DNA from: an uncultured Clostridium sp.
GTDB lineage: Bacteria; Bacillota; Clostridia; Lachnospirales; Lachnospiraceae
DNA: 64,000 nt
NCBI GenBank assembly: GCA_900543885.1
Contig: UQTA01000002.1
Coordinates: forward strand, 52,704-116,703
Direction: 5' to 3'
Below are positions 15,799 through 24,293 of the stretch, in pieces. Numbering within the stretch: the stretch's first letter is position 1; each line of letters begins with the position of its first letter. The notes beneath the pieces are model-generated. The model did no database searches and was not told where the DNA came from. It was given only the letters and a program-made list of their open reading frames with translations. The position numbers and the translations under genes were made by a program.

Positions 15799-16638
15799 AT
15801 GAAAGACAAATATGTATTAAAAACCCGGATCTGTTCCGTACTGCTCCATATATTTCTTCTGTTAATGGTAGCTATCATCCTGCTTCCTGTATGCTGGCTG
15901 GTGTTAAACTCCTTAAAGACAAACCAGGAAATGTTCTTAAACTCCCTGGCTCTTCCAAAAAAATGGATGTTTGTCAACTACGCAACTGCATGGGGCAAAG
16001 GACTTCTCTTCTACTTTAAGAACTCCATTATCGTCAGTGCCATTTCCATTCTGTGCATCCTGCTTTTAAGCTCTATGCTGGCATATGGACTGACCCGTTT
16101 TTCCCTTCCCGGAAGCGGTTTCGTATTCTTCCTTATTTTAGGCGGTATGGCCCTTTCCGAGCAGGTTGCTTTAGTACCTCTGTACAAGATCTTACAGGCA
16201 TTAAAGCTTTACAATACCCGTGCAGCGCTGATCCTTCCGTACATAGCATTCCGTATCCCATTTACCATGTTTTTAATGAGAGCTTACTTCATCTCCATTC
16301 CAAAGGAATTAGAGGAAGCAGCGATCGTAGACGGATGCAACAGCTTCCAGCGCTTCACACAGATCATCCTTCCTATCAGTAAGCCGGTTATGGCTTCCTG
16401 TGCCATTGTAAACTTAAACAATGTATGGAATGAATTCTTATTTGCAAACGTATTCCTTGAGAATAAAAAATTAATGACCATCCCGTTAGGTCTGATGACC
16501 TTCCAGGGTGACTTAAAATCCGACTACGTTGTAATGTTAGCCGGTATCCTGATCGCCTCTCTACCAATGGTACTCCTGTTCCTTTGCATGTCCAAACAGT
16601 TTGTACGCGGACTTACATCCGGAGCAGTAAAAGGCTGA
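15799..16638 (+). CDS. ABC sugar permease (MalG/LplC type)
   Basis: The 279-aa inner-membrane protein has six predicted transmembrane segments and the EAA loop (ELEEAAIVDGCNSFQRFTQIILP, residues ~172-194) that contacts the ATPase. It ends FVRGLTSGAVKG, a usual ending for this family. It starts 13 bp after the first permease frame behind AAGGAGG. No ATPase gene is present in the cluster, so a shared MsmX-type ATPase is expected. A strong terminator follows. Confidence 0.93.
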   Translation: MKDKYVLKTRICSVLLHIFLLLMVAIILLPVCWLVLNSLKTNQEMFLNSLALPKKWMFVNYATAWGKGLLFYFKNSIIVSAISILCILLLSSMLAYGLTRFSLPGSGFVFFLILGGMALSEQVALVPLYKILQALKLYNTRAALILPYIAFRIPFTMFLMRAYFISIPKELEEAAIVDGCNSFQRFTQIILPISKPVMASCAIVNLNNVWNEFLFANVFLENKKLMTIPLGLMTFQGDLKSDYVVMLAGILIASLPMVLLFLCMSKQFVRGLTSGAVKG

Positions 16639-16663
16639 TCTCTTCAATTTTCATTATGATATC

Positions 16664-16715
16664 AAAAAGACTGCTTTTCCGGTCAGACTGTACCGACCAA
16701 AAAAAGCAGTCTTTT
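16664..16715 (+). terminator. Terminator of the permease operon
   Basis: AAAAAGACTGCTTTT pairs with AAAAGCAGTCTTTTT, with an inner GGTC/GACC hairpin. The T-run TTTTT follows. The A-rich 5' side makes it weakly bidirectional. Confidence 0.8.
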
Positions 16716-16764
16716 TAATATGTTAGATACCAGAGGCAAAATACTTTTTGTCCCCAACATCATA

Positions 16765-16832
16765 ATGTTCTCTCGGAATCTTTCGAAAAACCGGCCACAA
16801 AGGCAGGTGCAGGAAAGACTCCGAGAGGACAT
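16765..16832. repeat. Fold-back element B1 (CTCTCGGA family, short form)
   Basis: ATGTTCTCTCGGAATCTTTC at the left end pairs with GAAAGACTCCGAGAGGACAT at the right. The reverse complement matches the left end of the 60604-60762 element (GCACYTGCCTTT, CGGCCGRTTTT). The flanks both read CATA next to the ends, a possible target duplication. Confidence 0.65.
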
Positions 16833-16855
16833 CATAGCAACAGGAGGAATGATAT

Positions 16856-17680
16856 ATGCTTACCGCTGATTACCATATGCACAGTGTCTCACCTGACGCA
16901 AAAGTCCCCATGGAGGACATGTGTCAGGCAGCTATCCACAAAGGCCTTACAGAAATAGCTCTTACAGACCACTACGAATTCTATGCCCACGGCATCCACA
17001 GACAGTTTTTCCATAAAGAATACTTAAAGCTGTACTGGGACAACTTAGAACGCTGCAGAGATCGCTTTGCAGGCCGCCTGACCATTAAAAGCGGTATGGA
17101 GTTCGGACAGCTCCATTTAGCCCGTGAAGAGGCCTTTAACATCATCAGGAACTATCCTTTCGATTATCTCATTGGCTCTGTCCATAAGATTGAAAATGTA
17201 GATGTCAGCAAAATGGACTACACAGACGTTACAGTTCCCCAGATCACAGAAAGCTACTACCGCCACCTTATTGAGCTCTCCGCCTACGGCGAATATGACT
17301 GTCTGGGCCATATCGATCTGATCAAACGCCATCTGGTACGCTGCGGCTTTCCGGTAGAATATGAAAAATACGAAAGCTATATTGACCAGATCCTTAAAAA
17401 TGTGATCTCCCGCGGAAAAGGCATCGAAGTCAATACATCCGGCATCCGCCAGGGCGCCGGTGAACCAATGCCGGGACTTCGTACATTAAAACGATATAAG
17501 GAGCTTGGAGGCGAGATCGTCACTGTAGGTTCTGACTCCCACAGGCCAGCCGATGTAGCTGCTGACTTTGAAGAAGCCGCAAAGCTTCTGATCCAGGCCG
17601 GATTCGACCATGTAACTGCCTACAAGCGCCGCAGACCGGTTTTAGGATGTGATCTGCTAAATGATCCTGTGTTTCCGTAA
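16856..17680 (+). CDS. PHP-domain histidinol-phosphatase family protein
   Basis: This 274-aa protein has PHP metal-binding motifs: DYHMHS (residues 5-10), ALTDHYEF (~39-46), an EFGQ glutamate (~82), GSVHKI (~106), GHIDLIKR (~148) and DSHRPADV (~226). This matches HisK-type histidinol phosphatases. No other histidine genes are near, and it follows the Amadori cluster, so it may dephosphorylate a pathway intermediate (inference). The Shine-Dalgarno is ACAGGAGG. It lies between a fold-back repeat and a terminator shared with the convergent frlB-like gene. Confidence 0.85.
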   Translation: MLTADYHMHSVSPDAKVPMEDMCQAAIHKGLTEIALTDHYEFYAHGIHRQFFHKEYLKLYWDNLERCRDRFAGRLTIKSGMEFGQLHLAREEAFNIIRNYPFDYLIGSVHKIENVDVSKMDYTDVTVPQITESYYRHLIELSAYGEYDCLGHIDLIKRHLVRCGFPVEYEKYESYIDQILKNVISRGKGIEVNTSGIRQGAGEPMPGLRTLKRYKELGGEIVTVGSDSHRPADVAADFEEAAKLLIQAGFDHVTAYKRRRPVLGCDLLNDPVFP

Positions 17681-17698
17681 AATGTCTCCTAACGCATT

Positions 17699-17731
17699 AA
17701 ATGCCCCGGAAGTGATACTTTCGGGGCATTT
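17699..17731. terminator. Bidirectional terminator between the PHP and frlB-like genes
   Basis: AAATGCCCCGGAAG (17699-17712) pairs with CTTTCGGGGCATTT (17718-17731), flanked by T- and A-rich sequence on both sides. Confidence 0.85.
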
Positions 17732-17767
17732 CTTATTTATCATATTCTTTGGAGAGTATACAGGAAA

Positions 17768-18736
17768 TTAGTATTCCAGCTTCCACATATATCTTCTCAT
17801 TGTCAGAGGATGATCACGCTTGATAGCCATTTCCTCACCTAACAGTCTGGTAACGCCACCGATCATCAGTGGGTTGAAGTATTCAACAACTGTACTCTTG
17901 ATATGTGAGCTTAAACCGAAGTCCTTAGCATCAACTACAGTGTACTTAGCGTTCATACGCTGTAAGAAGGTCAGTGCTCTTGCATCCAGATGACGGGTAG
18001 GACCATCATTCATCATTAACAGATAATGAGCGTTCTCATCAGCCATCTCGAATGGACCATGGAAGAATTCGCCGGTATGGAAGGTGCTGGATGGCAGCCA
18101 CTGCATTTCCATCATTAAGAACATGGAGAAGGAATAAGCGGTGTACTGGGTAGCGCCGGAACTCATTACATACAGGATAGGTGCATTGTAATGATCCTCA
18201 GCAAACTTCTTAGCAGTAGAACGGAACAGCTTGCAGGAATCATTGATCAGATCAAAGATCTTGCTTAAACCATCCTGCATATCATCATAGTGCTCATAGC
18301 CTTCGTACTCATTTAAGATCTCGCAAGCCAGTTCCAGAACTCTTGCAGGCTTTTCCATCTTTGCACCATAACTCTCATAGAAGCCATGGATGATCTGGTA
18401 CTGACCATTCTGAGCCAGAGCTGAATCTGCCTTATGAGTTACAGCTACTACATGAGCACCTTTTTCAACAGCCAGCTTGGTAGCTGCTACAGTCTCAGGT
18501 GTATTTCCACTTAAGGAGCAGGTGATAACGATAGCGGTATCATCTACACCAGCTGGAGTAGAGTAATTAAAGTTATTTGCAGTATAGATACTTGTACGAA
18601 GCTTCTTAGCGTTGTTCTCCAGGAAATATTTTGCAGGGAACAGATCAGACTGTGAAGCGCCGCAGCCTACAAAGTATACGGTCTTGATTTCTGGCTGTTT
18701 TGCCTTGATGGAAGCAACGATCTCTTTGATTGTCAT
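17768..18736 (-). CDS. SIS-domain sugar-phosphate deglycase, FrlB-like
   Basis: I place the start at ATG 18736 (322 aa) behind AGGAGG; a longer frame to 18796 runs over the promoter. Two SIS domains are visible: YFVGCGASQSD and TCSLSGNTPETV in the first (residues ~20-100), and VMSSGATQYTA with TGEFFHGPFE in the second (~165-230). The C-terminus MRRYMWKLEY resembles that of FrlB, which splits fructoselysine-6-phosphate into glucose-6-phosphate and lysine. It is convergent with the rest of the cluster but its promoter carries the same candidate operator, so co-regulation is likely. Confidence 0.82.
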   Translation of the reverse strand: MTIKEIVASIKAKQPEIKTVYFVGCGASQSDLFPAKYFLENNAKKLRTSIYTANNFNYSTPAGVDDTAIVITCSLSGNTPETVAATKLAVEKGAHVVAVTHKADSALAQNGQYQIIHGFYESYGAKMEKPARVLELACEILNEYEGYEHYDDMQDGLSKIFDLINDSCKLFRSTAKKFAEDHYNAPILYVMSSGATQYTAYSFSMFLMMEMQWLPSSTFHTGEFFHGPFEMADENAHYLLMMNDGPTRHLDARALTFLQRMNAKYTVVDAKDFGLSSHIKSTVVEYFNPLMIGGVTRLLGEEMAIKRDHPLTMRRYMWKLEY

Positions 18737-18775
18737 AATTGGTATCCTCCTGAATTTTGTTCTTTTATAATATCT

Positions 18776-18792
18776 GAATACATTATATAACA
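18776..18792 (-). promoter_or_regulatory. Candidate GntR operator at the frlB-like promoter
   Basis: On the minus strand TGTTATATAATGTATTC matches the sites at 11406-11421 and 13405-13420 and covers the -10 box. Confidence 0.5.
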
Positions 18793-18810
18793 ACATATGA
18801 CAATAGTCAA
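18782..18810 (-). promoter_or_regulatory. Promoter of the frlB-like gene
   Basis: On the minus strand TTGACT (18805-18810), 17 bp and consensus TATAAT (18782-18787). Confidence 0.85.
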
Positions 18811-18847
18811 TATAAAATCAAAAAGAGTTTCAAATCTTATGCCTCAC

Positions 18848-19258
18848 TTACGACTGTTCTTTAATCAACTGCTCCACCTTTCTCTCAAATTCATAGAAAA
18901 GATCTATATAATCTTCAATAATTGAGCGGCAATGTGTTTTCACAATCTCACCGTCATAATCATGTGCCAGCTCATTTCTCACTTTAAGCATATCCATCCA
19001 GTCATCATCTGAGATCAAATTAGCTTTAAACGATTCTCTTAACACTTCCCTTGGAGAACCTGCCACAAACCCGATAATCGCATAATACTGAACCAATATG
19101 TCTTTCATAACCTTCCACGCCAGGTCAAACGTAATGCTGAATTTTGCGCTTGTCCCACTAAGAACAAAAGAATCCTTAATGTCTCTCTGTCTGGCCTCTG
19201 CAAGTGCATCCAGTGAATTACAAAATGATTTAAAACGCCGTTCAAATTTTTCGTCCAT
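18848..19258 (-). CDS. HEPN toxin (nucleotidyltransferase substrate-binding family)
   Basis: The 136-aa helical protein has the HEPN RNase signature R-X4-H (RNELAHDY, residues ~92-99) and the HI0074-like segment FDLAWKVMKDIL. In HEPN/MNT modules this protein is the RNase toxin. It overlaps the upstream MNT gene by 17 bp, so the two are translationally coupled. Confidence 0.85.
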   Translation of the reverse strand: MDEKFERRFKSFCNSLDALAEARQRDIKDSFVLSGTSAKFSITFDLAWKVMKDILVQYYAIIGFVAGSPREVLRESFKANLISDDDWMDMLKVRNELAHDYDGEIVKTHCRSIIEDYIDLFYEFERKVEQLIKEQS

Positions 19259-19511
19259 ACTCTCTAATATCCTCCAATAACAGTTGATTTTTGCATGTAT
19301 CCATATTTACCAGATCCACACTATAAAGCGTTGGCAGATCTTCGATCTCTTCTGCAAGCAAATCAAACTCTTTTACACCAGACACAGCTATATCAATATC
19401 ACTGCGCTCTCTCGCCGTTCCTTTTGCTCTCGATCCAAATAAAATCACTTCTTTTGCCTGATATTTTTCACATAATCTTACTATTTCCTGCATTACTTCT
19501 TCTACTTTCAC
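19242..19511 (-). CDS. MNT antitoxin, minimal nucleotidyltransferase
   Basis: I prefer a GTG start at 19511 (89 aa) because AAAGGAG sits 5 bases before it; the ATG at 19529 has no Shine-Dalgarno. The nucleotidyltransferase motif GSRAKGTARERSDIDIAV (residues ~26-43) is complete with both aspartates. In related pairs the MNT protein adds AMP to the HEPN toxin and inactivates it. It is the first gene of the toxin-antitoxin pair. Confidence 0.87.
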   Translation of the reverse strand: MKVEEVMQEIVRLCEKYQAKEVILFGSRAKGTARERSDIDIAVSGVKEFDLLAEEIEDLPTLYSVDLVNMDTCKNQLLLEDIREYGRKI

Positions 19512-19589
19512 TGTTACTCCTTTATACAATTTTTATCAGCTTCCAATATTTTTACACTATCTGGTCAAAGTATATCACAAGGAGTAAAA

Positions 19590-19625
19590 AAATGCAGTGA
19601 GATTCACAAATACCCCACTGCATTT
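19590..19625 (-). terminator. Terminator of the CE15 esterase operon
   Basis: On the minus strand AAATGCAGTG pairs with CACTGCATTT and is followed by TTTTT. It separates the carbohydrate operon from the toxin-antitoxin pair. Confidence 0.8.
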
Positions 19626-19642
19626 TAAGATACTTTTATTCA

Positions 19643-20803
19643 TTACATATGTTTGTCCGCAAAATCCATGATCCTTTCCCAGTCATACTCATCCAGGTCA
19701 TGATTGCCCGTTTTATAATGATATCCGATGTGCCCCTCATGAAGAACATGCTCCGGACAAGGTCTTTCCATAGTTTCCAATCCATTTACTCCTGTTAGTT
19801 CAAAAACAGGTGACGCCTGGCATAAAGATTCAAATTGCCCTTCCGGGTCTGCCCAGGCATCAAAAGTTTTCGATGTTGTATACACAAGCCTTGGGGCGAT
19901 CAGGGAAATCAGCATATGCTGGTCAAATGGCAGATTTTCTTCATGATCTGCATATTTCTGATAATTTCCGGCAAACCAGTATGGAAATCTTTTTACAATA
20001 TCTTTGATTTTTTCACCTTTAGAACCTCTCGCCAACGCATCTCCACTGTTTCCAGCACAGCTGCTTACAGCCATAGCATAACGTTCATCCTGTGCAGCAC
20101 ACCAGAGAGCCGTTTTTCCACCACGGGAATGTCCCACTACAGCCGCCCTCTTTTCATCAATCATCGGATCCTGTTCAAAATAATCCATTAAGCAGCTGGC
20201 CGCCCATGCCCAGGCTGAAATAGCGCCCCATGCATCTGCTGGTCTTTTTGTTTTTTCCCATCCTCCATCCGCCAGATCTGCTCCTGATGCAGCATACTCT
20301 GGAAACAGTCGGTGAAAACCGGTTGTAAAACCTTCTTCATAATCAGGAGCCACTTCCTGTGTCCTGAATGCAGCACAGGCATAGTTTCTGGAAACAATGG
20401 TCTCCGCAGGATAAAATGGGCTCAAAAAATGTCTTGCCGGATCACTGTCTTTAATTCCTCTATTGCATACTACCACAAATACAGGAGCCGATTTTTCCAA
20501 ACCTTTTGGAATAAAAAGCACAAAATTAAAAATAAAGCTTCGTCCCTTTCTCACTGCTTCCACTTCTATGGTCTTTCGGATGGCTTCGCCCGCCATAATT
20601 CCGGTTCCTTCCCGTATATCCGCTACGCGAAAACGCACCTCCACTTCTCTCATATCAGGAAGACGTCCATATTCTTCTTTGCGAAACAATTCCAATAATT
20701 CAGGACGTCGTTTTGTAAACCATTCTTCTTTTGTTCTTATCTGAGTTCCATCCTCACACGTAAATACATCTGGAACATTCCTTTTATTCTCTGTCTGCCT
20801 CAT
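19643..20803 (-). CDS. Glucuronoyl esterase-like hydrolase (CE15 type)
   Basis: The start is ATG 20803 (386 aa) behind AAAGGAG; the open frame continues upstream inside the regulator gene. It is an alpha/beta hydrolase with nucleophile motif GHSRGGKTALW (Ser near residue 226), close to the bacterial CE15 motif, plus a late HEGHIGYH histidine. CE15 enzymes cut 4-O-methyl-glucuronoyl esters between xylan and lignin. No signal peptide is seen, so it would act on imported oligosaccharides in the cytoplasm. It begins directly after the response-regulator stop (2-bp gap), as the last gene of the ABC/two-component operon. Confidence 0.72.
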   Translation of the reverse strand: MRQTENKRNVPDVFTCEDGTQIRTKEEWFTKRRPELLELFRKEEYGRLPDMREVEVRFRVADIREGTGIMAGEAIRKTIEVEAVRKGRSFIFNFVLFIPKGLEKSAPVFVVVCNRGIKDSDPARHFLSPFYPAETIVSRNYACAAFRTQEVAPDYEEGFTTGFHRLFPEYAASGADLADGGWEKTKRPADAWGAISAWAWAASCLMDYFEQDPMIDEKRAAVVGHSRGGKTALWCAAQDERYAMAVSSCAGNSGDALARGSKGEKIKDIVKRFPYWFAGNYQKYADHEENLPFDQHMLISLIAPRLVYTTSKTFDAWADPEGQFESLCQASPVFELTGVNGLETMERPCPEHVLHEGHIGYHYKTGNHDLDEYDWERIMDFADKHM

Positions 20804-20804
20804 A

Positions 20805-21611
20805 TCAAGTCTCCTTTTTATCCTTTCGATCCCCAAATTTAACTTCTCTTGGAGCATAACCAAACTGTTTCTTAAACACCTGAAAAAAATAAGCATAATC
20901 ACTGTATCCCAGCATCCTGGCAACTTCTCCAATCCGGTTTTGCGGGTCTTTTAACAGTTCTCTTGCGCGCTCCATCTTTACCATAGTTGCATAAGCTGAA
21001 AAACCAACTCCTGTTTCCCTCTTAAAGCATTTGCTGAAATGACCGGTAGATACCAGAAATTCCTCTGCAATATCTGTCAGGCTGATATTTTTATCTAAGT
21101 TATTGTCAATCAGGCTTAATGCTTTAGATACAACCAGTGAATAACCTGATACATTTTTTCGTATTCGCCTCAGTTCTTCCGAAAGAGGATCCTCCGTTTC
21201 CTCTTCTAACGGTTTTTTTTCAAACGTAAGTCTTCGCAATTCCTCTGCCACATGTTTTAAAGCCGCCTCCATTTCCTCTTTCATAATAGGCTTTAACAGA
21301 TAGTCTTTCACTCCATAGCGCAATGCCTGTCTGGCATATTCAAACTGACTGTAACCGGAAATGATGATAAACTGAATATCCTTTTTCTCTTCTTTCAGCT
21401 TGCCAATTACTTCCAAACCATTAATCCCCGGCATCTGAATATCGATCACTACAATATCCGGCTGTATCTGCCTGATCAAACTCAGGCCCGCAACACCATC
21501 ATATGCACTTCCAGCTACACGACAGCCACACAGATTCCAGTCTGTAGACTTCACAATTGCTTCCACTGCAATGCGGTTATCATCTATCACTACCACTGAA
21601 TACACACTCAT
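20805..21611 (-). CDS. YesN-type response regulator (receiver plus AraC DNA-binding domain)
   Basis: This 268-aa protein has an N-terminal receiver (DIVVIDIQMPGING; phospho-acceptor Asp near residue 56, Lys of the LLKPI loop near 107) and a C-terminal AraC pair of helix-turn-helices (ISLTDIAEEFLVSTGHFSK and NRIGEVARMLGYSDYAYF, ~175-255). YesN-type regulators usually switch on the neighbouring carbohydrate ABC genes. It lies 63 bp downstream of its cognate kinase gene. Confidence 0.95.
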   Translation of the reverse strand: MSVYSVVVIDDNRIAVEAIVKSTDWNLCGCRVAGSAYDGVAGLSLIRQIQPDIVVIDIQMPGINGLEVIGKLKEEKKDIQFIIISGYSQFEYARQALRYGVKDYLLKPIMKEEMEAALKHVAEELRRLTFEKKPLEEETEDPLSEELRRIRKNVSGYSLVVSKALSLIDNNLDKNISLTDIAEEFLVSTGHFSKCFKRETGVGFSAYATMVKMERARELLKDPQNRIGEVARMLGYSDYAYFFQVFKKQFGYAPREVKFGDRKDKKET

Positions 21612-21674
21612 ACCGCCTTTCCAAACTGACTCTATCCCCGGCTTTAATGTACACTATTTCGTAAAATAATCCCT

Positions 21675-23417
21675 TTACTCAAAATTAACAGGAAGCGTAA
21701 GGACTACTTCCGTAAATTCATTTTGTCTGGAATCTATCTTCAGACCATAACCTTCTCCATATAAGATCCGGATCCGCTCTTCTACATTTCTCAGCCCGAT
21801 CCGCTTTGACTGTGCTCTTCCAGTCTGCAGATTTAACAGTTTTTCTGTATCAATTCCCACTCCATTATCCCATACATGGATATACATCTTTTCTCCCTTC
21901 TGAGCCACCGTAATACGCACAGTACAAGGTTTTAAAGAAGGTTCCATTCCATGAACCACCGCATTTTCTACTATCGGCTGCAGAATATAAGTAGGGATCT
22001 TAACATATCTCAATGATTCCTCCACATGAATCTCCACCATCAAACGGTCCTGATAAATATCCATGTACAGTTTCAGATAATTTTCCGCATAATCCATTTC
22101 TTCCCCTAAGGTGCAAAATGTATAACTGCGGTCAATATTTCCACGGAAAAACTTAGCCAGAAAGCAGATCTGACGGCTGACTTTCATATCTCCTTCGATC
22201 TGGGCTGTTCCGTTAATGGACTGCAGAATATTGAAAAGCACATGAGGATTCACCTGAGCCTGCAGTTCATGGTATCGTGTCTCCAGCAGACTGTATTCAT
22301 TTTTCTGTTTCTGTTCCCTGTCATGGACCACCTGGTTCATCAGTCTCCGGATCCTGACTGCCATCCGTGAAATATTCTTTTCCAGAATATCCAGTTCATC
22401 CCCTTCAGAAAACCGTAAAGGGGATAATTCAAATTCTCCCTGGGAGATCCGGTTGATATTTTCCAGCATGATCTTCATATTTTGGGCCATACGTCCAAAT
22501 GTAAACCATAAAAAGGCTATGATCGCAATATAAACAAATAATCCGATCCCCATGATCAAATGAAGCAAATCTGTATACCTTTTATTGTTTTCCTCCAGAT
22601 CTACTGTATGAAGGATCTTCAGCTTGCCATTGTTGATGGAATATTCCGTTTCAATCCATTTAGGATCCGCTTCCTCTTCATGCCTTTCCATTTTTTCCGG
22701 TGATTCACCATACGTGGAGCAGATCACATTTCCCATGGAATCACAGAGAGCAAAATCACCGGCTTTCATTATATGAGTATTTTCAAAAATCTTCTGCACC
22801 GGCTGACTTTTTACTTCTGCCAGGATCGTTCCAACAAATTCCATAGAAGAATAATCAAATATATTCCTCATAAGGATGATTCCGCCCGGATCACTGCTGG
22901 CAGCCCATACTGTTGTTCCGGGACGGCTGTTTAAACGTTCATGATTGGCCTGACAAAGGCTCAAAATGTCACTTTGATCCGGAATATAACGGATAGACGC
23001 AGAAAGGCGGTAGGACAGATAAACACCTTCCTGTCGATCTGTCACTGCCATCCAGTTGATTCCCTCATTTAACCCAATAAATTCATCCAGATTCTGGCGG
23101 ACCCGTATCATCCTGTAAGGATCATACACATTGTTTTGCGGTTTTATTTCTGAAATAAGAGGTGCGATCCTTTCATTGGTCGTCACTAAAGGAACCGTCT
23201 TTTCTGCCAGCTCTTTTAAAACAGTTTCCACGTTCTGGCAGATCTGTTCTGTTAAGGCATCTGACTGCGCTGTCATTTCCCTGCGAAAACGTTCTGTACT
23301 AAACTGATAAATGAAACCCAGTGCCAGGAAGAAAGTCAACCCCAGAACAACAGTCACGATCACCATTTTAAAATACAAAGTCTTTCTGAAATGTACTCTG
23401 TTATCCTGCTGTTCCAT
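21675..23417 (-). CDS. YesM-type sensor histidine kinase
   Basis: This 580-aa kinase has transmembrane segment 1 (residues ~17-38), an extracellular sensor region, transmembrane segment 2 (~285-308), a HAMP linker and a His_kinase domain with phospho-acceptor in QVNPHVLFNILQSI (~390). A HATPase domain follows (ENAVVHGME, DNGVGI). This is the LytS/YesM class paired with YesN regulators. It sits between the permeases and the regulator and should sense a glycan outside the cell, directly or through the binding protein. Confidence 0.94.
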   Translation of the reverse strand: MEQQDNRVHFRKTLYFKMVIVTVVLGLTFFLALGFIYQFSTERFRREMTAQSDALTEQICQNVETVLKELAEKTVPLVTTNERIAPLISEIKPQNNVYDPYRMIRVRQNLDEFIGLNEGINWMAVTDRQEGVYLSYRLSASIRYIPDQSDILSLCQANHERLNSRPGTTVWAASSDPGGIILMRNIFDYSSMEFVGTILAEVKSQPVQKIFENTHIMKAGDFALCDSMGNVICSTYGESPEKMERHEEEADPKWIETEYSINNGKLKILHTVDLEENNKRYTDLLHLIMGIGLFVYIAIIAFLWFTFGRMAQNMKIMLENINRISQGEFELSPLRFSEGDELDILEKNISRMAVRIRRLMNQVVHDREQKQKNEYSLLETRYHELQAQVNPHVLFNILQSINGTAQIEGDMKVSRQICFLAKFFRGNIDRSYTFCTLGEEMDYAENYLKLYMDIYQDRLMVEIHVEESLRYVKIPTYILQPIVENAVVHGMEPSLKPCTVRITVAQKGEKMYIHVWDNGVGIDTEKLLNLQTGRAQSKRIGLRNVEERIRILYGEGYGLKIDSRQNEFTEVVLTLPVNFE

Positions 23418-23468
23418 ACAGTCTCCTTTTGCTGTTCTTAATTATAGCTGCAATTCAGCCTTCCATCT

Positions 23469-24293
23469 TTATCCCTTTACAGCACCTGATGTAATACCTC
23501 CGATGATATACTTCTGAAGAGTCAGATAAAGTACCAGGATCGGTATCATTGACATAATAAACAACGCAAAAGCAAGTCCCAGTTCAATGCTGTTCTCACC
23601 AAAGAAGAAATACTGGGTCAGCGGGATATTACGTACTTCCTTTCTCTGAAGCAATGTTAAAGACATCTGGAAATCGTTCCATACGTTCAATGTATTTAAA
23701 ACCACAGATGTAAGAATGATCGGCTTCATAAGCGGAAAGACAATACGGAAAAATACCTGGTAAATACCTGCTCCATCAATAGAAGCAGCTTCTTCCAGAT
23801 CTTTGGGAATACTCTTTACAAATCCGGAAACTAAAAGCACTGTAAATGCGATCTGGAAACCAATCTTTGCCATAACAAAGCCATGAAGTGTGTTTAAAAG
23901 TTTCCATTTTGCCATATCAATATACAGTGGGGTCATGATCGACTGAAAAGGAATGATCATGGCGCCTACAAAAATGTAATAGATCGTATTATAAAAACGA
24001 TTATTTTTGCGCGCAATGATATAAGCTGCCATCGTGCAGATCAAAGTGATCACAAAAACAGCCGCCACCGTCGTGATCAAACTGTTTTTCATCGCCAGAC
24101 CAAAATTCGATGTCTCGATCGCCCTTGTAAAGTTATCCCAGTGGATCGTTTTGGGAAATGCCAGACGGTTGGTCACCATTTCCGGTTTTGATTTTACAGA
24201 ATAAATGATCGCAATATAAAATGGGCTGATCACCAATAAAGTGACACAGATTTTAAAGATAAAAAAGAGGTTTTTGCGCAGTGTTTTTTCCAT
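23469..24293 (-). CDS. ABC carbohydrate permease (LplC/YesQ type)
   Basis: The 274-aa protein has six transmembrane segments and an EAA loop (DLEEAASIDGAGIYQVFFRIVFP, residues ~176-198). It ends IGGITSGAVKG. Its start codon overlaps the stop of the preceding permease, so translation is coupled. It is part of an importer without its own ATPase. Confidence 0.93.
   Translation of the reverse strand: MEKTLRKNLFFIFKICVTLLVISPFYIAIIYSVKSKPEMVTNRLAFPKTIHWDNFTRAIETSNFGLAMKNSLITTVAAVFVITLICTMAAYIIARKNNRFYNTIYYIFVGAMIIPFQSIMTPLYIDMAKWKLLNTLHGFVMAKIGFQIAFTVLLVSGFVKSIPKDLEEAASIDGAGIYQVFFRIVFPLMKPIILTSVVLNTLNVWNDFQMSLTLLQRKEVRNIPLTQYFFFGENSIELGLAFALFIMSMIPILVLYLTLQKYIIGGITSGAVKG

Noticed and set aside
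20804..20932. N-terminal extension of the CE15-like esterase to 20932
   Set aside because: It would overlap the response-regulator gene by 128 bp, lacks a Shine-Dalgarno, and a good AAAGGAG precedes ATG 20803.
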